A stretch of DNA of 64,000 nt, taken from NCBI GenBank assembly GCA_963575745.1, contig CAUYUJ010005736.1, positions 142,501 through 206,500 on the forward strand. The letters run 5' to 3'. The position numbers were made by a program, and so were the translations under genes. The stretch comes from Prorocentrum cordatum. Its lineage: Eukaryota > Sar > Dinophyceae > Prorocentrales > Prorocentraceae. Positions within the stretch are counted from its first letter, which is position 1; every line of letters starts with the position of its first letter. Shown here piece by piece: positions 1-9,800 of this stretch. Under the pieces are notes generated by a model. That model ran no database searches and was not told the DNA's origin. It saw only the letters and a program-made list of their open reading frames with translations.

Positions 1-65
1 ATCATCCCAAAACCAGTTTTTGACTGACTTCCAATGTTCCTCCTGTAGAGGGGCACGCCCGACTT
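1..65. repeat. Right end of a short inverted-repeat element, family I (cut by window start)
   Basis: The segment at 37-65 reads TTCCTCCTGTAGAGGGGCAC then GCCCGACTT. It matches the right ends of the complete copies at 214-373, 815-956 and 1978-2135. TTTTTGACT just before it is also shared with the 815-956 copy. The left end lies before the window. Confidence 0.6.
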
Positions 66-213
66 GACAATAGAAGACCACGTGCTGGTGGCCACCAGCC
101 CGTCTTGGCAGAGCTTGTGTATTGTTTTTGCATCACGACCATAAGCCCATAGCGCCGCTTACGCTCGGCCTGCAGCGCCCTGGCGCCGCCTATGGGCTCC
201 AGGGCGAAGACTT

Positions 214-373
214 AGGTCGGGCACATCGTCCTACAGGCAGATTCGGAAGAAGCGTACAACAAAAATTCAAAACGAGAATCAACAATGGTAGAACACTAGT
301 CAAAACATCGCCCCCAGACTATTCTCCCACTATTCTTGAATAGATTCCTCCTGTAGAGGGCCATACCCGATTT
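214..373. repeat. MITE-like element, family I, copy 2
   Basis: The left end is AGGTCGGGCACATCGTCCTA and the right end is CCTCCTGTAGAGGGCCATAC followed by CCGATT. The ends are inverted repeats of about 14 bases (GGTCGGGCATGTCC type). The interior is AT-richer than its surroundings and non-coding, as expected of a non-autonomous DNA element. No target duplication is obvious. Confidence 0.6.
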
Positions 374-489
374 AAGCGAAGGCGGGGCAAGGAGCAAGCG
401 TGAAACCACGCAGATCCGCCGATGACATGTGAATCCAGCAGGCACATTCGCTGAGAAATACTGCGATGAGACGTACAGTGGAGGCCTGT

Positions 490-665
490 CCACAAGAATC
501 CTTCTACAAGAAGCCCAAACTGCCCAAACCTGAGAAACTAGGACGTCCATTGATTCTTGGTGTGGGAACGTCACGCTTTCCATAGAAAACCATCGACACC
601 CAAGAAACCAAGGGCACCCGGGAGGCAAGCAGGGTGTTTCTTGGCATGGGCCTCCACAGTACCAG
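490..665. repeat. Dispersed repeat family VII, copy 1
   Basis: The stretch runs through GGACGTCCATTGATTCTTGG, GTGTGGGAACGTCACGC and GCAGGGTGTTTCTTGGCATG. The reverse complement of the same order of words occurs at 56683-56860. Same-orientation copies lie at 63008-63150 and, partly, 63173-63245. There is no protein signal; it is probably a non-autonomous mobile element. Confidence 0.65.
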
Positions 666-814
666 AGCACATCATTCGCCGATCTCTGAGGGCCCCAAGA
701 GGTGCCCCGGAGCTTCTGTGAGCCCCCGAGGCGATCGATGGATGAGAAACTTCCGTGGGCCACATGCTGGCAAACTGGTTGCTTGTTCGGCGCGCCCACT
801 ACACCGGTAACGAT

Positions 815-956
815 AGGTCGGGCGTGTCCTCCTACGAGCGGATTGGGTAGAAAAATAAGCAGATGCCAACAACATTCAAGAATAATCGAACATAGTGATA
901 AAAATCGTCCCCATCATGTTTTTGACTATTCCTCCTGTAGAGGACATGCCCGACTT
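815..956. repeat. MITE-like element, family I, copy 3 (best preserved)
   Basis: It is 142 bp from AGGTCGGGCGTGTCCTCCTA to CCTCCTGTAGAGGACATGCC plus CGACTT. Reading the right end in reverse gives AAGTCGGGCATGTCCTCTAC, so the terminal inverted repeats match over about 15 bases and stay similar beyond. The interior is AT-rich and has no frame. Confidence 0.7.
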
Positions 957-1736
957 CATGGTACCGCTCGAAGGCACACAGAGCCCCTTCCCCACTGAGC
1001 CCAGAGGCCCGTGCGCGCGAGGCGTCGCCCGGAGCGGCCCCCATAGAGGGACTGAAGATGGCCGAAAACCTCCTCCTCACAACCGCGGCTCCTTGAGCGT
1101 GTCCCTCGCCCAGTCCAGAGAAAAGAAAACCTGAACATAAACTGCTGCAGCTCCGGGCGGACTTCCCAGCGCCCAGCCAAGCATCCCACGAGGACCGTAA
1201 ACAGTGTATGCTTATACAGTTGGTTCTTCCTCTTAGAAAGACAACTATCTTGTTGGGAGGAAGGGTTTGAGAAGGTACCAGGCACGACTGTGTGCGCGAT
1301 ATTTCAATCGATCCGATCATGCCTCCCACCCCTATCCTCCCAGCCCACTACCCAGACGTGCCATAAATACGCGGCCCCCGGAAGTTTCCACCCTCTTTCT
1401 TCGGAACGGTTCTTCACCCTGCGTCGTTGGTTGATGGTCCCCGGGCCCGGCGAGGACCCCCACAAAGCCGAAACCGGCCAACAGTCGCCGTCCTGATTCT
1501 TCCAGGACCCGAGTGAGAGATTGACTACAGAATTGATTGGCCCAAAAATTACTTTTGTCGTCGAATCTACAACAGAAACCTAAAACGTTCGTATATCTAC
1601 AAACCTACGTGTATTTCGTAGACGGGGCGAACAATAAATCATCTGGGGGAACATCAATTCTCGATCCCCTATTCGAAGGACGCGAGCTTGTCTGGGCAAT
1701 TGTTTCTCTGCTCCCCAGGTCACTGGATAATGGACT
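957..1736. other. No recognisable feature
   Basis: The short open frames here overlap on both strands and show neither a domain nor a consistent codon bias. I see no repeat shared with the rest of the window. Confidence 0.4.
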
Positions 1737-1977
1737 TTCCCAGTCGCCACCGACGAGATCGGTCGCCACCGACTTTACTTCAAATTTCGGTACCGGTCTC
1801 GACCGACTTGCTCCAAAATCGATCGCGCCCGATCGGTCGCGACCGATCGGCCACGAACTGAGGCGACCAGTCGCGACTGACTCTGGGATCGGTCGCGACC
1901 GCTCGCGACCCATCTGGAGTGCCGATCGGTCGCTACCGATCGCGACCAAAACACATCGGTACCCAATGATCTGGGTT
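1737..1977. repeat. CGGTCGCGACCGATCGG palindromic repeat, family VI, copy 1
   Basis: Units built on GATCGGTCGCGACCGATCGG alternate with variants such as GGTCGCTACCGATCGCGACC. The order of words (CCACCGAC, AAATTTCGGT, CTCCAAAATCGAT, GGAGTGCCGATCGG) is repeated in reverse complement at 46470-46716. The copy abuts the left end of the family I element at 1978. Confidence 0.75.
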
Positions 1978-2135
1978 TTGGTCGGGTATGTCCTCCTACA
2001 GGCAGGAAGAGAAATAATATCAAACAGTTATCAAAAGTGAATTCAACGTGGTCAGAAAAGCAAGAAGATCGTCACCAAGAATATCTCTCTACTTTTCTTT
2101 GGATACTCCTCCTGCAGAGGGACATGCCCGACTTA
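1978..2135. repeat. MITE-like element, family I, copy 4
   Basis: The left end is GGTCGGGTATGTCCTCCTAC and the right end is CTCCTGCAGAGGGACATGCC plus CGACTT. It is 158 bp long. The ends are inverted repeats; the interior is AT-rich and shows no preserved frame. Confidence 0.65.
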
Positions 2136-3850
2136 AATCTGGGTCTTCGACCCGCTCCGATCGAGCGCGGCACCCCTCCCCCGCCTTGGCGTTCGGCTGC
2201 CGCGTGAACGCCTCCTGCCGCCGGGGCCGGAGCCACTCTGCCAGGTGGCGCACAGAATCGAGTCGACGAGCCGCATCGGCGATCGGAACCAATCCGCTCC
2301 GGCGGACATCGGCAGCCAGGTCGGGGAGAGTCGAATCGGCGGAAAATCGATGGGCTGGCAATGCTTTGGATGACCCCAATGGAGGTCTAGCTAAAAGGTG
2401 ATGGTGCAATAGGTTTGGGGCAATTGGATTGCAAATGTATTGCGCCAGGGAATTGTATTGCATTGTATTTCAATTCATGCATTGCACGCAACAACCCAGC
2501 AATACGTTGGCGCACCAGAATGTAGTGCACGCCCCAAATCTATCGCAACCCCACAAATCGATTGCACCAAATCTATAGCACCACCCCCTTTTCGCTGGCC
2601 CCCATGTTGGGTAAACCTGATGCCTCCTCCGGGAAAACGAGATCCGGATCGGAGTCCGCGATCGGATCGGAGCGGAATTGGAATCGATCGAAGTCGACTC
2701 GGAGTCGAGCCGGCGTCGAGCTGAGCCCCGCTCGGGCAAGGAGCGGCACGGGGCGGCGGCCCCCCCGGCTTCGGTCTGGGGAGGCGGGCGGCAGGCTGCC
2801 GCCTGCTCCTCCCGCCCACCTACGACGAAGCCAGGGCGAGCATGAGATCGGGTGAGGACAAGTCTGAGGAGCAACGATCGGGGGGGATAGGAACAGGAGG
2901 AAACACCGACATGGGATCGGCACCTTCCTGGGCAGGTTGGGGCTATCGGACACCTCTCGGCGATCCATGGGCGATTGAAGGTCGACGCATTTCCCCTCTA
3001 TGCCTATCCCCCCCCCGATCCTTGCCCCTGAAAATCAAAAACCTCTGAGATCCGGCGGCTCTGGAGGATGGCTCGGGCGCCGCGGCCTTCTCAGAGCGTT
3101 CCGAGGCGCTGTGAGAGCGCTCCAAAAGTCTCTGGAACGGATTCATCCTTGTCCTAGCCCCGCCCGACGCTGGTTCTTCTCCCTCTGCTCCTGATCGAAC
3201 CTCCGGTTACGGTCAGGAGCTTTGGATATCGCGTCGCCAAGGCGGACCTGGCGACACGCTACATCCCGCGAACGGATAGCCTGTCGCTCCGCTCCACGGG
3301 GCGGGAGGCTCAGAAAAGGCTCCGGACGTTAACACTTGGGGGCCGCGAAGAAGATCGCGTGTCGCGCCGAAGCGTGAAACGCGCTATCCAAAAGTTCCCG
3401 ACCGTGTCCGCCACCGTTCTGCGAGGAACGAGCTGCAGTGCCCTCAGGCCCCTCGTGGTCCTCGAGTCCCCAGGATTAAACCTGATGAGGCCTGAGGACC
3501 ACACGTTCTCAAATGTTCCAGGCTTCTCGGCGTGCCTCCCAAGGTTTCCTGGCGCTTCCCGCATGATTCTTTCAGAGCCACGAGCGCCCCAACACGGCCG
3601 AGAGGGCCCCGAGAGACCTAACTGACCTACAGTACAACCCAGGCACGGAGGGTTGATGGGCGCGAAAGGCCAGTAGATTCGTCGCCCCCCTGTGGCCTGC
3701 CACAGGGGTGCACGGCGTGCCACATGTCACATGTCTGGCAATTTTGCGGTTCTTCTTCAAAGAACTCTCAGTCGGGTCTCGGCCCAAACGTTCAGGCCTC
3801 CCGGAAAACGTGGGAAACCTCGATCTTCATTGGCCGATCGCGTCCGAGAC
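2136..3850. other. Gene-free stretch with a small hairpin
   Basis: It is GC-rich, with many GATCGG and GGATCGGAGTC-like words at 2640-2720. A hairpin with 10-base arms (CCCCTGTGGC, two-base loop) lies at 3687-3708. Frames on both strands are open by composition only. I see no exon or known domain. Confidence 0.4.
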
Positions 3851-4070
3851 GGACACGATGGTTCCAAATGGCCTTCAAGATGCCGCCAAGACGGGCAAGA
3901 TGCCCCCAAGAGAGCACAGCTTCAAGATGGCACCCAAGACGGTACAAAGATGCCTCCAAGTTCGCCACGAAGCGCCCAAGAGACCCCCACGACGGCCCAA
4001 GAAGCGCCCAAGAGATCCCCAAGACGGCCCAAGAGGCCTCCAAGAGCTCCTTCAAGGCGAGAATCATGAG
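3850..4070 (+). repeat. AAGACGGCCCAAGA minisatellite block
   Basis: Units of about 20 bases such as CCAAGACGGCCCAAGAGGCC repeat imperfectly. The same family occurs at 21080-21620 and, on the other strand, across 44500-46200. Long frames here on both strands are products of the repeat (Pro/Arg/Lys on one strand, Gly/Leu/Trp on the other). Confidence 0.6.
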
Positions 4071-4569
4071 GCTGTGGTTCGCAATCTTGAGGCGCTGCGG
4101 TTCCTACTGGCCCTGTGCTGTGGCCTCCTGCGTACTGGGTGCGCCTGTTGCTGCGGGCAATGAATTTGACCAGCTGCTCCCATATACTCCTCCTCATTGC
4201 CATGTCACTCCTGCTCTGGCTGATTAGCGCTCCTCCCTCCTCCCTCCTTTCTCTACCTCCTCCTCCTCCTCCCCCTTGGGGAGGTCGCCTGGCCGACCGC
4301 CCGCGCGCCTGCCGACCCGTCGTCGTGCTCGCCGTCGCCCTTCGTCGCTGCTGTCGTCGTCGATCGAACGCCGCGTGTATATCGAAAAACGTGTTCGCGA
4401 TGTCGACCCTTTTGCGGGCCTCTGGAGGCGGCCTCTGGGCGGCGACCTATCTGGAGGCCTGCGGGGAGTGCTCTCGAGGACCGCAGTTTGTCAGGGCATT
4501 TTGCTGGTCCGTCCTGGGCCTCGACAGGGGGCGCCCGCAGCTGGATCCGCCTAAGGATTCTGGCTGGAA

Positions 4570-4711
4570 TGATGGGCCAAGTATCCACCACCACCACCAC
4601 CACTATAGATAGGAGAGGGACGAGAAGGAGGAGGAGGAGGAGGAGGACCTCCCCATCCTCCCTTCTCCCCAGTCCTACCTATGGTAATGGTGGTGGAACA
4701 TTGGCCCATCA
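4570..4711. repeat. Inverted-repeat (hairpin) element, family IV, copy 1
   Basis: The left arm is TGATGGGCCAAGTATCCACC, a CCA run and TATAGATAGGA. The right arm is CCTACCTATGGTAATGGTGG, then TGGAACATTGGCCCATCA. The arms are inverted repeats of about 40 bases around a GGA-rich and TCC-rich loop. A related element with the same layout is at 42148-42285. Confidence 0.7.
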
Positions 4712-4749
4712 CGGAACGCGCCGTCGCCAGCGTCGTCCAGCGACATCGT

Positions 4750-5370
4750 CCAAAGGATGTCTCAGGCGAGGCCCCACTTTCGAAGATCCGAAGATTCCGC
4801 GACCGATCTCAACATCTCCACGTTAAGAGGATGTCCCAAGCAAAAGCGTGATGGTTAGCGTAAGCCGTCTTACCGAGATTCTCGAGCATTTCAATTTGGT
4901 GAGTATGTCTCAGGCGAAACGCTAACATTCAAAACCTTTCCTGACATCAACGGGATGCGCAGGAAAAAGCGGGATCTCCGATCGTCCACAGGGAATACCG
5001 CTTACAAGCCTGTTCCTGATGATCCTCCTCACTCCTCCGAACTACTCCAGTTTCCCTCTCCCCCCATCCTTTGAAATGAATCCTCATATGTGACATTACC
5101 ATCGCCACCAACATTTAGCATCGTGCCATCATCGTCCCCATCAGCAGCAACAACATATCAACATCAACATCATACATCAATATCAATCTCAGCACCGTCA
5201 TCATAATCAGCATCAGCGTAACCATCTCATTCGGTGTCAGCAGCGGCATCTGCATTAGAGACACCATCATAAACAGCATAAGCGTCAACGTCAATCGGCA
5301 CCTTCATCAGAAAATGATGTGGTCGAAGAACTGCCCGAAAGCATTGTTTGAGGATGTCTCAAGCGAAACT
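4750..5370. repeat. Four dispersed GAGGATGTCTCAGGCGAA-like motifs and an ATC/CAA-rich tract
   Basis: The motif GATGTCTCARGCGA appears near 4756, 4830 (as GATGTCCCAAGCAA), 4904 and 5352. Between 5090 and 5300 lies an imperfect CATCA/ATCAAC tract like the longer blocks at 21.6-22.1 and 27.0-27.5 kb. The cause of the motif spacing is unknown. Confidence 0.4.
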
Positions 5371-5389
5371 TTTCTGCCTGCACAAACAT

Positions 5390-5790
5390 TTTGCAAACAC
5401 TTGTTCGTTCGCCCCCCAAAACATAATACCGACCCCTTTGGTACCAAAGGCTTCGGCTTCCCGTGAATGCAAACTGCGCTCGACTGACAACGACTCGATT
5501 TGAAGCAGCGCTCGATTAACAAATATCGTTCTGTCGGTTGACCTTATGGCTCTAGGCGGGCTGGCGGTCGGGATCGACCCCTTGGTGCGCCGCCTCGACG
5601 CCGAGCGCGCCCCGCAGGAATCTGGGGCCGACCCTTCACATGTCCTGCTCGGATATCCGAGCAGAGCATGTGAATGTGGTCCGCTCCTGCCGCGAGCCCC
5701 CGCTCGCCATCGCAAAAGCGAGCGCGCGCGCAGGCTGGACTGGTCTGGAAGAAGGTGGTCCGGCGGCCGGGGCCGACCCCCTTCACGTGT
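5390..5790 (-). repeat. About 400-bp dispersed repeat, copy 1 (minus orientation)
   Basis: Read on the minus strand, the segment shares ordered words with 29070-29490 on the plus strand: GGCCCCGGCCGCCGGACCA, CTGCGGGGCGCGCTCGGCG, GGTC.ATCCCGACCG, AGCGCTG.TT.CAAATC and a final run of G. Both copies contain a CTGCTCGGATATCC hairpin at the same relative place. No coding signal is seen. Confidence 0.6.
5635..5674. repeat. 40-bp palindrome (CTGCTCGGATATCCGAGCAG core), copy 1
   Basis: TTCACATG at one end and CATGTGAA at the other enclose CTGCTCGGATATCCGAGCAG. Only a pair of bases in each arm fail to match. It would form a cruciform or a strong RNA hairpin. Confidence 0.85.
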
Positions 5791-5821
5791 CCTACTCGGA
5801 TATCCGAGCAGAGCATGTGAA
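5782..5821. repeat. 40-bp palindrome, copy 2
   Basis: The same layout with TTCACGTG and CTACTCGGATATCCGAGCAG. It lies 107 bases after copy 1. The changes hit one arm only, so the stem is slightly imperfect. Confidence 0.85.
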
Positions 5822-5823
5822 GG

Positions 5824-5862
5824 TTCACATGTCCTGCTCGGGTATCCGAGCAGGGCATGTGA
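5824..5862. repeat. 40-bp palindrome, copy 3
   Basis: Directly adjacent to copy 2 (two bases between). The core is CTGCTCGGGTATCCGAGCAG. A degenerate fourth copy is at 29164-29201. Confidence 0.85.
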
Positions 5863-5869
5863 CGCGCGA

Positions 5870-6784
5870 AGATGCCGTGGACGCCGCGTCGCAGCAGCGC
5901 CGAGCACGTGCGCAGCATTCGCAAGGTCCGCCACCGTGCCCCCTTGGCACATTGAGGCATGGAAGAATGCCGAGGTCTGCCCGGTAGCATTTTCTTGAAT
6001 GTCAATGGGGGGCCGCCCCTCCCTCTACTATCAGACGCTTGCGTGCGTCGACCCTCCTTTCCGAGGCCACCTCCCTCGTGCCAGCTCGAGGCTGGTGCAC
6101 TTCCAGCATGGCAGCCAATGCCTAAACTTATGATATGCGTGGCCTCCTCCAGCTGGGAAAATGATAACTCCCCACAACATCTCCCAGGGAGTCTCAAAAC
6201 AGTTGTTTCCCACGTTTCCGACGCAGCCCCAAAACAGTTTTAAAAAAATATCAAAAACAATGCTCGCTCGTATCAATTCGATAATGCGGAAAACATAATA
6301 GTTCTAACGTTTTGCTGGGTCTGCCTCGGGTCCGCAGCGCATCGTCCCCCAAGAACCTCAGCGCGCGCTGAGTGCGATGTGTAGTTTGGCGGGGTTCAGT
6401 CCCTTTCCCCACAGGTGCGATGCGAGGTTCCGTATGGTTCAACCTGGGCCCTTTCAGGCCCCCCCCCCCGTGCCCTTTGGGCAGGACACGCACCGACTCG
6501 ACGTCCGCCTTGCTCTGTTTTGAATAGGGGGTTGGGTAATGAGCGAGGGGGGAGACAAAATATGGTCGGGGGCTGGGCGGGGGTGAGCGGGGGGGGGGCA
6601 CATGACACATGACAGAAAGGAAGGGCTGTGATGAGCGGGTGCAAGCGCCCCTTGCCCCCCCCTTCCCAAGGGATTCAGGACGCCCCCCCCCCCCCCGTCG
6701 CCAACGGCAGCAGCGTCACCGCCATCATCATCACCACGCGCTGCCGTTTTGGATCGCACATGTCTCGGCAAGGCTTTGGCACTT
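5870..6784. other. Region upstream of gene A; no gene seen
   Basis: It contains several C-runs and G-runs and a CATCATCATCACCACG tract near 6722. Frames here are short or low complexity. Any promoter or end of a mobile element cannot be recognised by eye. Confidence 0.4.
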
Positions 6785-6812
6785 TGTGTCTTTTTTTTGC
6801 GGCAAGACCGCG
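6785..6812 (+). promoter_or_regulatory. Candidate spliced-leader acceptor of gene A
   Basis: An eight-T run with a short pyrimidine-rich lead ends in GCGGCAAG, with the AG at 6805-6806. The ATG of gene A follows six bases later. Dinoflagellate mRNAs receive a 22-nt leader at such AG sites. This position decides the chosen start; transcript evidence is lacking. Confidence 0.4.
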
Positions 6813-9800
6813 ATGGAGGACGGCTGGGGCGATGTGCTCGCCGAGGTCGCGGGTGAGCCTCACCCGCCGCCCCGCGGCCCCGCGGGCGCCGTGGCCAGAG
6901 GGCCGCGCCCCCCGCCACGCAGGCCCAGTCGGGCAGCCGCGAGGTCGGTCGCGGCGGCGGGCCGCACCAACGCCCTGGCGCTGCCCCTGTCGGAGTCAGT
7001 GAGGCTGCCCACCGTGCCGAGACACATCGTCCAATGCACGGGCAGAGGCTCGACAGATCAGTGGCCGCTGCTCCCGTATGTTCGCATGGCAGCGCTCACG
7101 ATCGAGCGCCAGAGAGTATCAGACCAAGACGTGCCAGCCAAGCTCAACCGCATGTTGATGGATTCGTCGTCCGAGCTGGCTGGCCGAACCACGTCAAAGG
7201 CATCGATCCAGGATTCGATCGGCGTGACCCCTGGGAGCTACACAGAGTACGTGATCGTCTTGGCCAACACCATCGTACATTTCGAGCGGGACCAGAAGCT
7301 TGCGCTGGAGTGCTATTTGGCAAATACGGTCCCCAAGGAGAACTTGCTCCACTACGTCGAGGCGGTCAAGTACGACGAGACCCCGATGAAGCTGTCAGTG
7401 AACGATTCGTTCCAAGCACGTGGTCGTGGTGCAGTGGGCTCTTCCGATCAGCAGCAGCAGCAGGTGGCCGTGTACCACATGGATCGATCTCGACAGTGGG
7501 GGAAGCCGAAGTTAGAGAGAACTGTCATCAAGCTGCTGCAGAGCTCGTCGAGGTTCGGGTACCTTCTGAGGACCAACGCGGGCGAGTACGTCGGCATCGT
7601 CGGCGCGTCCATTGCTCCGCTCCAGTGGCTGGGTCGGAACACTGGGGAGTGTCTTCGAGAGGCGGACCAACGTCGCACCACAGCTGTTGGACGGGCTGCT
7701 AAGGACTTTGCGTGCAAGACGCGCGTGTCAGTCCTGGACGGCGCTGGCCCGAACGCCCGCTGCGAGGCGCAGGTCGGGGTTGACCGACGAGGCGACGGCT
7801 GGGGCAAGATTGGTTTCACATGCTCCATACATTGCCTCGCGAACGTATTCACGCACACCTTCGACCTGACGGGCTCCGACGTGTCTGGCCAGATCAATTT
7901 TGCACTTGCCGTCAACGAGGGCTCGGGCTTCTCTTCTTTCTGTCGGATATTCCGTGCTGTGGTTCAACAGCGGATTCGCATCCGCAGGGGGAGGCCCCCA
8001 CCAGAGGCCACCCCGTACAAGCGGCACTTGCTGTGCCTTTCGCTCGCACGGGGGAGTCGACTCATCGAGAAGAAGACAGCTTTGCACCATTTGCCGAACG
8101 GGGACTGGAGGGACCGAGAGCACGTCGACATATGGATTCCCGAGGGCATCGACATAGACGAGAGCGAGATCAAGAAGTCGGTGTCGGAGGCTTTGGAGGT
8201 CGTCCTCTTGGGAGCTCGATTCACCCGGTGGCCGAGGAGCAGGTGGACGGGGTCCGACGTTGCCATGGACGAGTTCATCCTACTTGACGGCATTCACGGA
8301 TTGGGCTCTGCTGTCTGGGCTATCTGGGCGAAAGAGATGGCTCGGGGCTCCAAGAAGAGACCTCGGCTGGGCGATGGCGGGGCTCTGCCAGCTGCTGCCG
8401 CTGCGCCTGCCGCCGCCGATGGCGGCGAGGGCGGCGCCGCAGAGGCTGCGGCTGCCAGCGGCGGCGATGGGCAGGGCCATGGAGATTTCAATGCAAAGCG
8501 GCTGGAGAATGAGTACCATCGTAGCACCGCTGGAGATTGGATGGACACGTCGCCGCTTGACAGAGTGGTGATCATTCGGCAGGTGCTGGAGCCTTTACGT
8601 CGGACGATGGATTGGCACCTCGAGGTCGGCGGCAAGCACTGGGAGATCAAGCAGAGGGGCATGGTTGTCCAGGCTGAGTCCACGGGCGCAGCCAGTTCGA
8701 CGAGCAGGACGTGGCCGATCGTGGAGGCTGCGCTTGGCACCCCTGCGCGCGTCTTCAAGGCTGCGTGGGACCCTCTGTTTCGCGAGCACGTGCTGTGGAA
8801 GGACCTCGTGCAGCCGTCGGCGATGACTCGGAAGGCGCGCGCCCTCGCGTTCAAGCTTCTTTCGAGGTCTGAGTGCCAGGTTCGGGAGGCGTTCACCCAT
8901 CGACATAGCTTGCTTCCGACTCGCATCTTCGCCATGATCGTGGACCCAGCCGTTGCGCAGGAAGTGAGTGACCTCCAGGATTGCCGCATGGACAGCTGGA
9001 CCAAGGACTTCGTGCTGCGACACAAGGACGCGGACGGAGGCTTGTCGAACCCAGCTGCGATCGCAGAGTTGAACCTGCTTGCCGCCATGATCGACTTGGA
9101 CATCAAGGCTATCGAGTCCCGCCACGCCTCGATCCGCAGGCGGCTGATGGTCAGGGGAGTGCAGACCCACTCGGCAACGTTCGCGGAGTCGTCGGCCGAA
9201 TGGGTGGTTGCCCAAGCTCGTTTATCAGGCAGGGCATTTCGAGCAGTCGGTGAGGGGGGCGCGCCAGCAGGTGGTGGCGATGACGCAGGGGGCCCTGGCG
9301 GGCCGCCAGGCGAGGAGGCTACCACCACTGTCAGGGGCACGGTGTCTTCTTGGCATGCTTTCCTGAGGGAGCAATCCCTTGGTCAGACTGGCCGCCAGTG
9401 CATCGCCGCCTTGAGCGCTGCGTACCGCGCTTTACCCAGAGCAGAGGTGGCGAGGCTGGCTGCCGTCGCAGCCGCGGCCAATGGGAACCCCCGTGCTGCG
9501 GATGCACCTGGCAGCGCCTTCGGCCTTCGGTCCCGCGACCTTGCTCGCGCCCAGGCCAAGAGGCGGCGGGAGGCGTCTGAGCAGCAGCTCGTCGCGGAGG
9601 CTGTCGTGCCGACCAGCCGCGGGGGGATGACTGACTTGGCAATGCGGCGAGCATCGGCAGACCCCAACGCCACCGTGAACATGGACTCGATGATGCGGGC
9701 TGCCCAGTCGCACATGGTGAGCTTGCGCCGCGTGACCAAGACCGAGGAGCGAAAGATGGCCGACGCGATGGAGGCTTGGGAGTCGACTACGGGCGCTGCC

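Noticed and set aside
5635-5862. CRISPR array
   Set aside because: Only three units, uneven spacing (107 and 2 bases), palindromic over the full unit, in a eukaryotic context with no cas genes.
6609-6812. Extending gene A to the upstream ATG at 6609
   Set aside because: The added residues are Pro/Arg/His low complexity, and a pyrimidine tract with AG just before 6813 suits a trans-splice site.
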